Assembly (NCBI RefSeq): GCF_036880405.1
Contig: NZ_JBAJJM010000002.1
Span: 1 to 64,000 of the forward strand
Origin: Mannheimia indoligenes
GTDB lineage: Bacteria > Pseudomonadota > Gammaproteobacteria > Enterobacterales > Pasteurellaceae
DNA: 64,000 bases
Reading direction: 5' to 3'
Part shown: positions 26,375 through 36,980 of the stretch, one piece after another
Numbering within the stretch: the stretch's first letter is position 1
How the letters are laid out: each line of letters begins with the position of its first letter
Notes under the pieces: generated by a model
Told to the model about the DNA's origin: nothing
Seen by the model: only the letters and a program-made list of their open reading frames with translations
The model's database searches: none
Translations under genes and position numbers: made by a program

Positions 26375-27763
26375 TTAATGCCAAGTCATCCAGAAGAAAT
26401 AAGACAAGCAACCAATAATGGTTACACAGAAAATATTTAGTATAAGACCGACTTTTACCATCTCGCTTTGCTTGATGTAACCTGTTGCAAATACAATTGC
26501 ATTTGGAGGGGTTGCAATAGGCAACATAAAGGCACAAGAAGCACCACAAGCAATGATTGCCGCTAACGAAATTGGCGGTAAACCGAGCGAATTTGCAACC
26601 GTAATAAAGATTGGTAACATCAAGGCTGCACTTGCGGTATTTGAAGTAAACTCAGTTAAAAATACAATGAAGCCTGTCATTACTAAGGTCATAATCAGCC
26701 AATGCTTCGTACCGATATAATTAACGATAGTATCTGCTAGAATCTTACTCGCACCTGTTTCTCGTAACACAATACTTAATACTAATCCGCCACCAAATAG
26801 CATTAACACTCCCCATTCGGTACGTCCTTGAATTTCAGACCAAGTAGCGGTGTTACAAATACAAAGTGCGACAACTGCGACCATTGCAATTACTGCATCA
26901 AAATTTTTAATTGATTCTTTTAACATTAAGGCATTGCGGATAAAAGGCTCAATATAGCTACTAAAAGTCAATAAAATTGCAGTAATGATAAAAATGATGA
27001 GAGTAGCAAGTTGTTTTCCGTTGAGTTTCGAATCTTCAATTTCAACATTAAACGGCACGTTAAAGTTTGGCTTTAGAATAACGAGTAAGCTGATAACCAT
27101 TGCAATCATCAGCAAAATTGCAACCGGCATACCGTATGGTAGCCACTCAGAGAATGAGATTTTAATCTGAGAAGCCAATAACGCATTTGGTGCAGAGCCA
27201 ACTAGTGTGCCAATACCGCCGATACTGGAGCTAAAGGCAATTCCTAGTAATACGAAAACATAAAGGTTACGATTAGTTTTAAGATCTACTTTGTGTAGAA
27301 TACCAAGTGTGAGTGGCAACATCATTGCGGCTACAGCGGTATTATTAATAAAAAGGGAGAGTAGAGCGGTTACCGCAAATAGATAAATAACGGTACGTTT
27401 TAAATTACCTTTGGCTAAGCGGATAACGTGATTAGCAATCCAAAGATCGATTTTTTGGATATTTAACACCGCTGCAATCACAAACCCTCCGAAGAACATA
27501 AAAATAATTGGCTCTGAGAATGGAGCAAAAGCGGCTTTGGTGGGTAGTACGTTAAGCCCGATAGCAAATATTGGCACCATCAAGGCAGTTACGGTAATAT
27601 TGAAGGCTTCAGTAAGCCAAAGAATACCAATAAAAACAAGCAGGGCTAAGCCTCTATTTTCTTGTTCACTGAAAGGAAGATATTGCAGTAATAGAAAGAA
27701 AATCACAATATCAACAGCAAGTATAATTAACCCTCTTAAAGGATTTTTAGCTGTGCTAGACAT
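26375..27763 (-). CDS. SLC13/DASS family sodium:anion symporter
   Basis: A 462-residue inner-membrane carrier. The two substrate and sodium hairpins carry the diagnostic motifs FINNTAVAAMMLP (about residues 138-150) and FTSNTASAALMLP (about 374-386), both SNT-like. Members take up dicarboxylates such as succinate, citrate or sulfate with sodium. The protein looks full length, opening with a first helix at about 11-27. Single-gene unit; a 218-base gap separates it from the divergent pgk. Confidence 0.88.
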   Translation of the reverse strand: MSSTAKNPLRGLIILAVDIVIFFLLLQYLPFSEQENRGLALLVFIGILWLTEAFNITVTALMVPIFAIGLNVLPTKAAFAPFSEPIIFMFFGGFVIAAVLNIQKIDLWIANHVIRLAKGNLKRTVIYLFAVTALLSLFINNTAVAAMMLPLTLGILHKVDLKTNRNLYVFVLLGIAFSSSIGGIGTLVGSAPNALLASQIKISFSEWLPYGMPVAILLMIAMVISLLVILKPNFNVPFNVEIEDSKLNGKQLATLIIFIITAILLTFSSYIEPFIRNALMLKESIKNFDAVIAMVAVVALCICNTATWSEIQGRTEWGVLMLFGGGLVLSIVLRETGASKILADTIVNYIGTKHWLIMTLVMTGFIVFLTEFTSNTASAALMLPIFITVANSLGLPPISLAAIIACGASCAFMLPIATPPNAIVFATGYIKQSEMVKVGLILNIFCVTIIGCLSYFFWMTWH

Positions 27764-27981
27764 ATAAACTCCTAATCATTTTGTTATCTTAAATCGAAGG
27801 TTTTTTCACTATACCAGAACTTTTTATTTAAAAAAGGTTAAAAAATTGTTAAAGAGAAATATTTTCAGAAAATTTATAAAAATTATCACTTTATTTGATC
27901 TAGGTTAGCTCAAAATGATTAGAAGCTGATATAATCAAGCTGTTATCACTTTTTAAATTCTAATCAAAAGAGGAACAAACT

Positions 27982-29157
27982 ATGTCTGTTATTAAAATGA
28001 CTGACCTTGATTTAGCAGGTAAACGCTTATTTATTCGTGCTGACCTTAACGTGCCGGTAAAAGATGGTAAAGTAACATCGGATGCTCGTATTGTGGCAAC
28101 TATTCCAACGTTAAAATTAGCCTTACAAAAAGGGGCTAAAGTAATGGTAACTTCTCACTTAGGTCGCCCGACTGAAGGTGTATTTGAAGAAGAAAATTCG
28201 TTACAACCTGTGGTAGATTACTTAAATGCTTCAGACTTAGGTGTTCCGGTTCGTTTAGTGCGTGATTACTTAGACGGCGTTGATGTAAAAGAAAACGAAA
28301 TTGTTGTGCTTGAAAACGTGCGTATCAACAAAGGTGAAAAGAAAAACGATCCTGAATTAGCGAAAAAATATGCAGCACTTTGTGATGTATTTGTTATGGA
28401 TGCTTTCGGTACGGCTCACCGTGCAGAAGGTTCAACTTATGGTGTAGCAGAATATGCTCCTGTTGCTTGTGCAGGTCCGTTATTAGCAGCGGAATTAGAT
28501 GCGTTAGGCAAAGCATTAAAAGAGCCACAACGTCCAATGTTGGCAATCGTAGGTGGTTCAAAAGTTTCTACTAAATTAACGGTTTTAGACAGCTTATCAA
28601 AAATTGCTGACCAATTAATCGTGGGTGGCGGTATCGCAAATACCTTTATTGCAGCAGAAGGTAACGCGGTAGGTAAATCATTATATGAAGAAGATTTAAT
28701 CCCTGAAGCAAAACGTTTAGCACAAGTAACGAACATTCCTGTGCCTGTTGATGTGCGTGTAGGCACCGAATTCTCTGAAACTGCACCGGCAACTGAAAAA
28801 GCGGTGAACGAAGTACAAGCAGACGAATCTATTTTCGATATCGGTGATAAATCAGCCGAGCAATTAGCTGAAATTATCCGCAATTCAAAAACGATTCTTT
28901 GGAATGGTCCGGTAGGCGTGTTTGAATTCCCTAACTTCCGTAAAGGTACGGAAATCATTTCAAATGCGATTGCTGAAGCAACTGCAAACGGGGCATTCTC
29001 TATCGCAGGCGGTGGTGATACATTAGCGGCTATTGATTTATTCGGCATCAAAGATAAAATTTCTTACATTTCAACCGGTGGTGGTGCGTTCTTAGAATTC
29101 GTTGAAGGTAAAGTATTACCGGCAGTGGAAATTTTAGAGAAGCGTGCAAACGGTTAA
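27982..29157 (+). CDS. pgk: Phosphoglycerate kinase
   Basis: A 391-residue glycolytic kinase that passes phosphate from 1,3-bisphosphoglycerate to ADP. RADLNVP at about residues 19-25, the substrate-binding SHLGRP at about 60-65, AFGTAHR near 120 and the nucleotide site NGPVGVFEF and GGGDTLAAI near the C-terminus. AGGAAC ribosome site. A TATAAT at about 27931 may be its promoter. Upstream of fba, as in many gammaproteobacteria. Confidence 0.97.
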   Translation: MSVIKMTDLDLAGKRLFIRADLNVPVKDGKVTSDARIVATIPTLKLALQKGAKVMVTSHLGRPTEGVFEEENSLQPVVDYLNASDLGVPVRLVRDYLDGVDVKENEIVVLENVRINKGEKKNDPELAKKYAALCDVFVMDAFGTAHRAEGSTYGVAEYAPVACAGPLLAAELDALGKALKEPQRPMLAIVGGSKVSTKLTVLDSLSKIADQLIVGGGIANTFIAAEGNAVGKSLYEEDLIPEAKRLAQVTNIPVPVDVRVGTEFSETAPATEKAVNEVQADESIFDIGDKSAEQLAEIIRNSKTILWNGPVGVFEFPNFRKGTEIISNAIAEATANGAFSIAGGGDTLAAIDLFGIKDKISYISTGGGAFLEFVEGKVLPAVEILEKRANG

Positions 29158-29167
29158 TTAATTACAA

Positions 29168-29205
29168 GCGGTCAAATTTCAATGAAATATTGCAAATTTG
29201 ACCGC
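29168..29205. repeat. Paired uptake-signal hairpin between pgk and fba
   Basis: GCGGTCAAATTT (29168-29179) is exactly complementary to AAATTTGACCGC (29194-29205). The left copy is a full uptake signal (ACAAGCGGTC); the right one has lost its outer TTGT. It may act as a weak terminator, lowering read-through into fba. Confidence 0.75.
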
Positions 29206-29254
29206 GTATTTTAACAATGTGCATTTGCACATTTCATATATAAAGGAAGCAAAA

Positions 29255-30331
<1,077 letters not shown>

Positions 30332-30363
30332 TTTGCAAAGTTTTTAGCAAATTCGACCGCTTG

Positions 30364-30420
30364 ATCTGCACCCCAAAAGTTGAACAATTAAACCAACTGA
30401 TTAAGGTGCAGATTTTTTAT
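30364..30420 (+). terminator. Intrinsic terminator after fba, with a nested dyad in the loop
   Basis: ATCTGCACC (30364-30372) pairs with GGTGCAGAT (30405-30413), followed by six T. The loop contains AGTTG (30378-30382) and CAACT (30394-30398), a second dyad. The start CACCCCAAAAGTTG resembles ends of some insertion sequences, but there is no other sign of one. Confidence 0.7.
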
Positions 30421-30502
30421 TGTTGTTAATTTTCTACATTGTTGATTTGAAACAGGCGTTATACAGGTATATTCGTTATTATAGAATGAATAAACTAAGC
30501 TT

Positions 30503-30534
30503 AAAAAAATAGAGCTCTGTACAGTACAGAGCTC
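30503..30534 (-). terminator. Intrinsic terminator of the purine permease gene
   Basis: GAGCTCTGTAC (30512-30522), one A, then the exact complement (30524-30534). On the minus strand it is followed by TATTTTTTT. It lies 88 bases past the permease stop. The rest of the 290-base gap 30332-30621 shows no further gene. Confidence 0.85.
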
Positions 30535-30621
30535 AATATTTAAGTTAATTTATGAACTGTCAGTTTATGGGCAGATAAAAAATGTTTACGGGCGGTCTTT
30601 TTTGCATCTATTTTTTGCAAA

Positions 30622-31923
30622 TTAGATAGCCAAACCAAAGGCATAGAATGCTACTAAAATAATAGCAATAATAACTGTACCTAAGTTTAACTTGCTTGCT
30701 TCGCCTGAAATTAAGCGACCAATCACGAGTGTTGCAAAACCTAACATAATACCTGTTACGATGTTTGCGGTTAGTACAATAAATACCGCACATACAAGAC
30801 CTGCCATTGCACCAACGAAATCGCTAAAATCTAATCTTGAAACATTACTTAACATCAATAATCCCACATACATTAACGCAGGGGCAGTAGCATAGCTTGG
30901 TACTAAGAATGCAAGGGGTTGAAAGAACAGCATAAATAAGAAGCCGATACCCACCACTACCGCCGTTAAACCGGTTTTACCGCCAACGGCTGTACCTGCT
31001 GCTGATTCAATATAAACTGCTGCGGGGGCTGTGCCGAATAAGCCTGATAGAATTGAGCCGAAAGAGTCGGAGGTTAAGGCTTTATCACCATTAATAATCT
31101 GACCGTCTTTATCTAATAAATTAGCTTGACCTGCTACGGCACGAATTGTGCCTGTTGCATCAAAAATTGCAGTCATCACTAAGGCAAATACTACAGGCAA
31201 AATGGCTGTATTTAATGCCCCCATAATATCAAGACTTAAAAACAGTGAATTTTCTCCAAAGCTTGGCATTTTGAAAAAGCCTGCGTATTTTACGTTAGGA
31301 TCAAAAATTAGCCCAACAATGGTAATTGCGATGATTACCCATAAAATACTGCCTTTTATTTTCAGCTTTTCTAAACCAATAATAGCGGCTAAACCAATTA
31401 AAGACATTAATACGGGGAATGAGGTAAAATCGCCTAATTTTACCGGGATATCCATACCACTATTTACGACTAATTTAACGTTAGTTGCTGCAATAATGAG
31501 TAGGAATAAACCGATACCGATACCGGCACCGTGTGCAATGCTGCTTGGTAAATTACGCAAAATCCAAGTGCGGATACCTGTTGCAGAAATAATGGTAAAC
31601 ACCACACCCATTAAGAAAATTGCCCCTAGGGCAACAGGAACAGAAACTTGTTGCCCAAGCACTAAGCTAAAGGCGGTAAAAGCAGTTAGAGAAATTGCAC
31701 AACCAATTGCCATTGGTGCATTTGCCCATAAGCCAATTAAAATTGAACCTAAACCTGAAACTAAACAGGTAGCAATAAATACGGATTCCGCAGGAAAGCC
31801 TGCTTGGCTTAACATTCCAGGCACAACAATCACAGAATAAACCATTGCGAGAAATGTAGTTAAACCTGCGATCACTTCTTGACGAACGTTTGAACCACGT
31901 TCTTCAAATTTAAATAAGGACAT
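30622..31923 (-). CDS. Purine base permease of the AzgA/GhxP (NCS2) family
   Basis: A 433-residue inner-membrane carrier with about 13 helices. It starts MSLFKFEERGSNVRQEVIAGLTTFLAM, and has AHGAGIGIGLFL near residue 130 and FDATGTIRAVAGQANLLDKDG near 260, typical of the adenine/guanine/hypoxanthine branch. I start at the ATG at 31923 (behind TTGAGG) because the longer frame to 31995 runs across the PurR box and lacks family support. Monocistronic, with its own terminator. A PurR operator lies 67 bases upstream, supporting the purine role. Confidence 0.9.
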   Translation of the reverse strand: MSLFKFEERGSNVRQEVIAGLTTFLAMVYSVIVVPGMLSQAGFPAESVFIATCLVSGLGSILIGLWANAPMAIGCAISLTAFTAFSLVLGQQVSVPVALGAIFLMGVVFTIISATGIRTWILRNLPSSIAHGAGIGIGLFLLIIAATNVKLVVNSGMDIPVKLGDFTSFPVLMSLIGLAAIIGLEKLKIKGSILWVIIAITIVGLIFDPNVKYAGFFKMPSFGENSLFLSLDIMGALNTAILPVVFALVMTAIFDATGTIRAVAGQANLLDKDGQIINGDKALTSDSFGSILSGLFGTAPAAVYIESAAGTAVGGKTGLTAVVVGIGFLFMLFFQPLAFLVPSYATAPALMYVGLLMLSNVSRLDFSDFVGAMAGLVCAVFIVLTANIVTGIMLGFATLVIGRLISGEASKLNLGTVIIAIILVAFYAFGLAI

Positions 31924-31989
31924 AAAAACCTCAAAGAAAAAATAAAATGGGAAATTTTGTGGGCGAATTCTACAGAAATTTAAATTAAT

Positions 31990-32005
31990 TGGCAAACGTT
32001 TGCGT
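31990..32005. promoter_or_regulatory. PurR operator of the purine permease
   Basis: TGGCAAACGTTTGCGT contains the perfect palindrome GCAAACGTTTGC and matches the PurR consensus ACGCAAACGTTTNCGT at nearly all positions. Position upstream of a purine permease supports repression when purines are plentiful. Confidence 0.85.
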
Positions 32006-32011
32006 AAGTAA

Positions 32012-32042
32012 AAAAAGAAAAGCAGGAATAAATCCTGCTTTT
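32012..32042. terminator. Intrinsic terminator of the sec operon
   Basis: AAGCAGGA (32020-32027) and TCCTGCTT (32033-32040) with a five-base loop. On the minus strand it is followed by TTTCTTTTTT, so it ends yajC-secD-secF transcription; the other side has TTTTG. Confidence 0.85.
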
Positions 32043-32055
32043 GTCTTACCGTTAA

Positions 32056-33030
32056 TCAGTAATCAATAAAGGCTTCTTGATCTGCACCTTCTTTTTCAAC
32101 TTTAGGCTGAACCATATGTTCACGTTTCAAGCCAAGTTGTAGTGCTACACCGATTGCAATATAAATTGATGAATAAGTACCAAAAGCAATACCAATCAAT
32201 AATGCAAGCGAGAAGCTATGAAGTGTTGGACCACCTAAATAGAATAGGGCTAACACCACAAAGAGGGTGGTAACAGAGGTCATTAAGGTACGAGAAAGCG
32301 TTTGGCTTAATGAAATATCCACTACTTCGATTGAACTTAGACGGCGAATTTTCGAGAAGTTTTCTCGCACACGGTCAAACACAACAATTGAGTCGTTCAG
32401 TGAGTAGCCGACTACCGATAAAATCGCTGCTACGAAGGTAAGGTCAAGCTCAATCTGTAAGAAAGAGAATACCCCGAGCGTAACTAATACATCGTGGAAT
32501 AAAGCAACAATACCACCTACCGCTAAACGCCATTCAAATCGTGTACCTACATAAATAAGTAACATCGCAAGTGTGGCAAGAGTGGCATAAATTGCCCCTT
32601 GTGTAAGCTCTTCACCTACGTTAGGTCCAACGAACTCAATACTTTTAATCGTTGCATTTGGATCTAATTTTTGATGGATCATCTCCATCACTTTATTTCC
32701 CACGCTCATATCGCCGGCATTAGCAGACAAGCGGATCATTAAATCTTTTTGACTGCCTGTTGTTTGCACTAAAGCACTGCCATAGCCGCTATTTTCAAGC
32801 TCGCTACGCAGTTTTGACAAATCTGCTGGTTGAGAGAATTGGGTTTCAATTACCGTACCGCCTGTGAAATCCAAGCCCCAGTTAAATCCTTTCGTTGCAA
32901 TTGTGAAAATACATAATGCAGACACAATCATCGAAAAAATGAAACCGATGAAGCGGTATTTCATAAACGGAATTAATTTATAAGGCAGTTTAATGTCTGC
33001 TACATCTTGTTTTACATTTTCAATAGCCAT
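32056..33030 (-). CDS. secF: Protein translocase subunit SecF
   Basis: A 324-residue inner-membrane subunit that, with SecD and YajC, uses the proton gradient to help SecYEG-exported proteins leave the channel. Six helices; the first periplasmic domain opens with GFNWGLDFTGGTVIE (about residues 48-62), and VVGYSLNDSIVVFDRVREN (about 210-228) is the conserved helix-4 region. AGGTGG ribosome site, ten bases after secD. Full length. Confidence 0.96.
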   Translation of the reverse strand: MAIENVKQDVADIKLPYKLIPFMKYRFIGFIFSMIVSALCIFTIATKGFNWGLDFTGGTVIETQFSQPADLSKLRSELENSGYGSALVQTTGSQKDLMIRLSANAGDMSVGNKVMEMIHQKLDPNATIKSIEFVGPNVGEELTQGAIYATLATLAMLLIYVGTRFEWRLAVGGIVALFHDVLVTLGVFSFLQIELDLTFVAAILSVVGYSLNDSIVVFDRVRENFSKIRRLSSIEVVDISLSQTLSRTLMTSVTTLFVVLALFYLGGPTLHSFSLALLIGIAFGTYSSIYIAIGVALQLGLKREHMVQPKVEKEGADQEAFIDY

Positions 33031-33040
33031 TTATTCCACC

Positions 33041-34882
33041 TTAAATCCAAAGTTTCTTCACGCGTTTGCCACCATAAACCCAGTTTACCAGCATTCGAGT
33101 ACCTGTAATTGCGGTAAACATAGAAATAATTACCCCTAAAGCAAGCGTTACCGCAAAGCCTTTTACCGGACCTGTTCCTACCGCATACAGCACAAGAGAG
33201 GTTAAAATGGTGGTGAGGTTCGAGTCAAAAATACTTGAGAATGCACCACTATAGCCTTCGTGAATAGCTTGTTGAATAGAGCGACCGTTACGAATTTCTT
33301 CTTTAATACGCTCATAGATCAACACATTCGCATCTACCGACATACCCACTGCCAGTACAATACCCGCAATACCCGGCATTGTAAGTGTTGCCCCAATTAA
33401 TGACATTAAGCCGATGGTTAAAATCATATTGGCAATAAGAGCAAGTGAAGCGAATATCCCAAACATTTTATAAAATGCTAAACAGAATAAAATGGTTAAG
33501 CCTAAGCCTAACATACTTGCTTCCATACCTTGTTTAACATTATCTGCACCAAGTGATGCCCCGATAGTACGTTCTTCCACAATCACGATTGGAGCAATTA
33601 ATGCACCTGAACGTAGTAAAACAGCAAGATTTTGAGCTTCAGCCGGTGAGTTAATACCTGTGATTTGGAATTGGTTGCCTAAACGGGTTTGGATAGTTGC
33701 TACGTTAATTACTTCTTGGTGTTTTTCAAGAATGACTTTGCCGTTTGCATCTTTACGACCTGAATCTTTGAATTCGGTATAAAGGGTTGCCATTGGCTTT
33801 TTAATTGCCATTTTAGTAATTTCGCCCATCATATCGCCACCTTCAGTATCTAATTTGATACTTACTTGCGGTAATCCGCGATCATCTTTACCGGCAGTCG
33901 CATCAATAATATGCTCGCCACCTAAAGACGGCTTACGACGTAATACAACAGGTTCACCATCACGCGTGTTTTGTACTTCAGAATCGGCTGGTACAATCCC
34001 TTTAGCTGCAGAAGCTAAATTTGCTTCTGTATTTACTAAACGGAACTCAAGGGTTGCAGTTGCTCCTAAAAGTTCTTTTGCACGAGCAGTATCTTGCACG
34101 CCCGGTAATTCCACAACAATGCGGTCAGCACCTTGACGCTGAATGGTTGGCTCTGAAACCCCTAATTCTTCTACACGCTTACGCAAAATTGAAAGATTTT
34201 GCTCAATTGCCATACTACGAGAATCAGAAAGAGCTTGCTCTGACGGGGTTAACGTTACGTTATTATCTTTAACTAAAATATCAAGCGTTGGGTGAGAGCG
34301 GCGAATTAAACGAACCGCATTTTCAGCTGTTTCGTTATCAACAAACTCAATCTCAGTTGCAAAATTTTCACCTTTTTTGACCGCTTTATATTGCAGTTTT
34401 TCTTTGCGGAAATCATTACGCAAGCTGTCTTGTAAGGTGTCTTGCTGTTTTGCAAGAGCCGTGTTCATATCCACTTCCATTAAGAAGCGAACGCCACCTA
34501 ACAAGTCCAAACCACGTTTCATCGGGCTTCCGCCAATATCAGATAGCCATTTTGGTGTTGCCGGTGCTAGGTTTAATGCAACAGAATAGTTATTACCCAA
34601 TGCTTCGGAGATTTTTTCCTTGGCGGGAAGTTGTTGTTCAGTACTCTCTAAACGAACCAAGATCGAACCATTTTCTAACACGGCTGACTTTGGCTGAATA
34701 TTCATTGATGAAAGTGTAGATTGAACTTGAGTAAGAGTTTCAGGTGTAGCTTGTTGTCCACGAGTACCGGAAATTTGTACAGATGGATCATCGCCATATA
34801 AATTTGGAAGGGCGTATAAAGCGCCAATGGCGATCACGAAGATCACCATTAAATTCTTCCATAGAGGGAAACGGTTTAACAC
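33041..34882 (-). CDS. secD: Protein translocase subunit SecD
   Basis: A 613-residue partner of SecF with six helices and a large periplasmic domain. Landmarks: MKRGLDLLGGVRFLMEVD (about residues 121-138), ELPGVQDTARAKELLGATATLEFRLV (about 255) and the C-terminal AVGMSVDANVLIYERIKEE (about 515). The start codon is GTG at 34882, behind TTGGGG. The whole yajC-secD-secF order is conserved; tgt and queA, commonly upstream, are not in this segment. Confidence 0.96.
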   Translation of the reverse strand: MLNRFPLWKNLMVIFVIAIGALYALPNLYGDDPSVQISGTRGQQATPETLTQVQSTLSSMNIQPKSAVLENGSILVRLESTEQQLPAKEKISEALGNNYSVALNLAPATPKWLSDIGGSPMKRGLDLLGGVRFLMEVDMNTALAKQQDTLQDSLRNDFRKEKLQYKAVKKGENFATEIEFVDNETAENAVRLIRRSHPTLDILVKDNNVTLTPSEQALSDSRSMAIEQNLSILRKRVEELGVSEPTIQRQGADRIVVELPGVQDTARAKELLGATATLEFRLVNTEANLASAAKGIVPADSEVQNTRDGEPVVLRRKPSLGGEHIIDATAGKDDRGLPQVSIKLDTEGGDMMGEITKMAIKKPMATLYTEFKDSGRKDANGKVILEKHQEVINVATIQTRLGNQFQITGINSPAEAQNLAVLLRSGALIAPIVIVEERTIGASLGADNVKQGMEASMLGLGLTILFCLAFYKMFGIFASLALIANMILTIGLMSLIGATLTMPGIAGIVLAVGMSVDANVLIYERIKEEIRNGRSIQQAIHEGYSGAFSSIFDSNLTTILTSLVLYAVGTGPVKGFAVTLALGVIISMFTAITGTRMLVNWVYGGKRVKKLWI

Positions 34883-34918
34883 AATAAATCCCCAAATGTT
34901 AAGGTTTGATTAGAGGCA

Positions 34919-35212
34919 TTAAAGTGATTTTAATGAGCCTTTAGGTAATACAGCAACCACGAAATCACGCTTAATGGTTACTTCAGTTGTGTCGTTTAAT
35001 GCGATAACAATGTTGTCATTATCTGCAGTTACTTTCGTAATTTTACCGATTAAACCACCGCTGGTTAATACTTCTTCGCCTTTTGCGAGGCTTGCCAGTA
35101 ATTCACGTTGTTGTTTTTGGCGTTTTGCCTGTGGACGATAAATCATAAAATAAAAAATTGCACCGAAAACAATCAGAATAAAGATCATTTCCATTCCGCC
35201 ACCTTGTTGCAT
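34919..35212 (-). CDS. yajC: Preprotein translocase subunit YajC
   Basis: A 97-residue single-helix inner-membrane protein. A short N-terminus (MQQGGGME) is followed by the helix MIFILIVFGAIFYFMIYRPQAKRQKQ, then a small cytoplasmic domain with LTSGGLIGKITKVTADNDNIVIALND. It binds SecD-SecF and YidC. AAGGAG ribosome site before the ATG. First gene of the sec operon, 36 bases from secD. Confidence 0.95.
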   Translation of the reverse strand: MQQGGGMEMIFILIVFGAIFYFMIYRPQAKRQKQQRELLASLAKGEEVLTSGGLIGKITKVTADNDNIVIALNDTTEVTIKRDFVVAVLPKGSLKSL

Positions 35213-35404
35213 AAAAACTCCTTAAATTGTGTTAAGTGGTATAAAAAATTGATGTTATAAAAACGCCTGTTAAAATACCACAAATTCAATGAATTAACGA
35301 GTAGAAAAATTCATCGAATGCTTTTCTTTTAAACAAAAATTTGGGTAAAATCGTTTCGTTTGTTTACAAAGTTATGTCGGTTTTTATAAAAACGAGGAGA
35401 AAAA

Positions 35405-35962
35405 ATGAGAAAAGTTGGAAAACTAGCGGTTATTTTTGGACTATTTTTTGCAAATATGAGTTTTGCTCATAATGTAAAATTAAATCAATCTTTGCCAGCC
35501 GTTTCGGTGGCAAAAGATGGCGAATTAGTGATTCAATCAGGCAAAATTGCTTATAAAAGTTGGAATTCATCAGCCGTTGCCGGAAAAGTGCGAGTAGTGC
35601 TTCATTTTGCAGCAAGAAGTTCAGTAAAGAGTAAAAATGACGCATTAATTAACGCATTAAAAAATGCAGCTTTTGATCCTATCAAATATCAAACATTAAC
35701 CATTGTAAATGCGGATGATGCGATTGTGGGAACCGGGCTTTTTGTGAAAAATAATGTTGAAGACGGTAAATTAGAAAATCCACGCAGCCAAGTCGTGTTA
35801 GATCAACAAGGCAATGTTAGAAAAGCGTGGAATCTAAAAGAAAAAGAGAGTTTTATTGCGGTATTGGATAAATCGGGCAAAGTTAGATTTGCGACTGAAG
35901 GAGCTCTTTCGTCAAAACAGATTGAAGAAGTGATAAGCTTAGTTAAAACGTTAATGCAGTAA
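35405..35962 (+). CDS. ytfJ: Periplasmic YtfJ family protein
   Basis: A 185-residue secreted protein: signal peptide MRKVGKLAVIFGLFFANMSFA (in parts), cleaved near residue 21, then a thioredoxin-like fold domain. KISYKSWNS-like KIAYKSWNSSAVAGKVRVV (about residues 48-66), TIVNADDAIVGTGLFVK (about 99) and AVLDKSGKVRFATEGALS (about 157) follow E. coli YtfJ closely. Molecular function is not known. Own ribosome site GAGGAG. Monocistronic, with a terminator at its 3' end. Confidence 0.9.
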   Translation: MRKVGKLAVIFGLFFANMSFAHNVKLNQSLPAVSVAKDGELVIQSGKIAYKSWNSSAVAGKVRVVLHFAARSSVKSKNDALINALKNAAFDPIKYQTLTIVNADDAIVGTGLFVKNNVEDGKLENPRSQVVLDQQGNVRKAWNLKEKESFIAVLDKSGKVRFATEGALSSKQIEEVISLVKTLMQ

Positions 35963-35969
35963 ATAATGA

Positions 35970-35996
35970 TAGGCAGGTTTTACCTGCCTATTTTTT
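35970..35996. terminator. Bidirectional intrinsic terminator between ytfJ and galM
   Basis: TAGGCAGGT (35970-35978), TTT loop, ACCTGCCTA (35982-35990), then six T. The last T residues abut the galM stop codon at 35998. Confidence 0.9.
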
Positions 35997-35997
35997 C

Positions 35998-36966
35998 TCA
36001 AATTACAAACCGATAACTTATCGTATGATGATAATTTTCTCCGGCTTTGGTTATGCCGCCAAATTGTAATAATTCAGGTTGATTCACGGAATTCGGGAAA
36101 AATTCAGGCTCTAACGCCACGCCTGCATAATCCCCATATTCGCCATTAGTCAAATTCGGTTGCCCTTTTAGCCAGTTGCCAGTATAAACCTGCAAGGCAG
36201 GCATTGAGGTGCGGAGTTCCATTTTTAAATCTTCCACAGTTAAACAAGCGGTCAGATTTTCACTATTTTTTGCAAGATGAAAGGCGTGATCGTAACCTTT
36301 TACCGCTTTTTGGTCGTCATCAGCCAATAAGTCTTGCCCGATTTTTTTAGCCGTGCGGAAGTCAAAACCTGTGCCTTCCACCTTTTTAAGCGGAGCATTC
36401 GGAATACCGCTTGAATCCACCGGCAAATACGCCTCAGCATTAATCATCAACTGGTGAGCTAAGATATTTTCTGAACCTTGCAGATTAAAATAAGCGTGGT
36501 TGGTTAAACAAAGTGGTGTATCTTGATTTGTTGTTGCATCAAAGCTGATTTGCAGTTCATTATCGGTTAAACGATATTCTACAAAGGCTTTCACTTCACC
36601 ACCAAAGCCTTCCTCATTATCTGCAAAAATATAACTAAATTTGACCGCTTGTTCGCTCTGGCTTTCCATCTTCCAAACTACTTTATCACCGCCGAGCGTG
36701 CCGCCGTGCAAATTATGATTGCCATTATTTTTGGCAAGCCGATAGGTTTTGCCGTTAAGTGAATATTCCGCATTGGCAATGCGGTTGGCGTAACGCCCAA
36801 TGCTTGCCCCAAAGAAAGCGGTCTGTTTTTGCCAATCTTTTGCAGAAGTGGTTACTAATACTTCACGCTCTTCACTAGGCATTTTTACCACACAAGAGAG
36901 CCAAGTAGCCCCTAGATCTGACAAGGTAATTTTTAAAAATGAGTTTTCGATGGTGAATAGGTTCAT
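35998..36966 (-). CDS. galM: Aldose 1-epimerase (galactose mutarotase)
   Basis: A 322-residue enzyme that interconverts alpha and beta anomers of galactose, feeding GalK. Landmarks: GASIGRYANRIANAEYSLNG (about residues 53-72), the catalytic His in NHNLHGG (about 83-89), LTNHAYFNLQG (about 154-164) and the C-terminal catalytic Glu in VALEPEFFPNS (about 290). Last gene of galT-galK-galM, separated from galK by 129 bases holding four stem-loops. Confidence 0.94.
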   Translation of the reverse strand: MNLFTIENSFLKITLSDLGATWLSCVVKMPSEEREVLVTTSAKDWQKQTAFFGASIGRYANRIANAEYSLNGKTYRLAKNNGNHNLHGGTLGGDKVVWKMESQSEQAVKFSYIFADNEEGFGGEVKAFVEYRLTDNELQISFDATTNQDTPLCLTNHAYFNLQGSENILAHQLMINAEAYLPVDSSGIPNAPLKKVEGTGFDFRTAKKIGQDLLADDDQKAVKGYDHAFHLAKNSENLTACLTVEDLKMELRTSMPALQVYTGNWLKGQPNLTNGEYGDYAGVALEPEFFPNSVNQPELLQFGGITKAGENYHHTISYRFVI

Positions 36967-36980
36967 AATATACCTCTTTG

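Noticed and set aside
27764..27981. CRP or FNR site before pgk (TTTGATCTAGGTTAGCTCAAA)
   Set aside because: The arms match neither TGTGA-N6-TCACA nor TTGAT-N4-ATCAA well enough.
28437..29051. 204-residue frame antisense to pgk
   Set aside because: A shadow of the strongly biased codons of pgk; low-complexity composition and no ribosome site.
30364..30420. Insertion-sequence end (CACCCCAAAAGTTG) after fba
   Set aside because: No transposase, second end or target duplication; it works as an ordinary terminator.
31148..31840. 230-residue frame antisense to the purine permease gene
   Set aside because: Shadow of a membrane-protein gene on the other strand; no family pattern.
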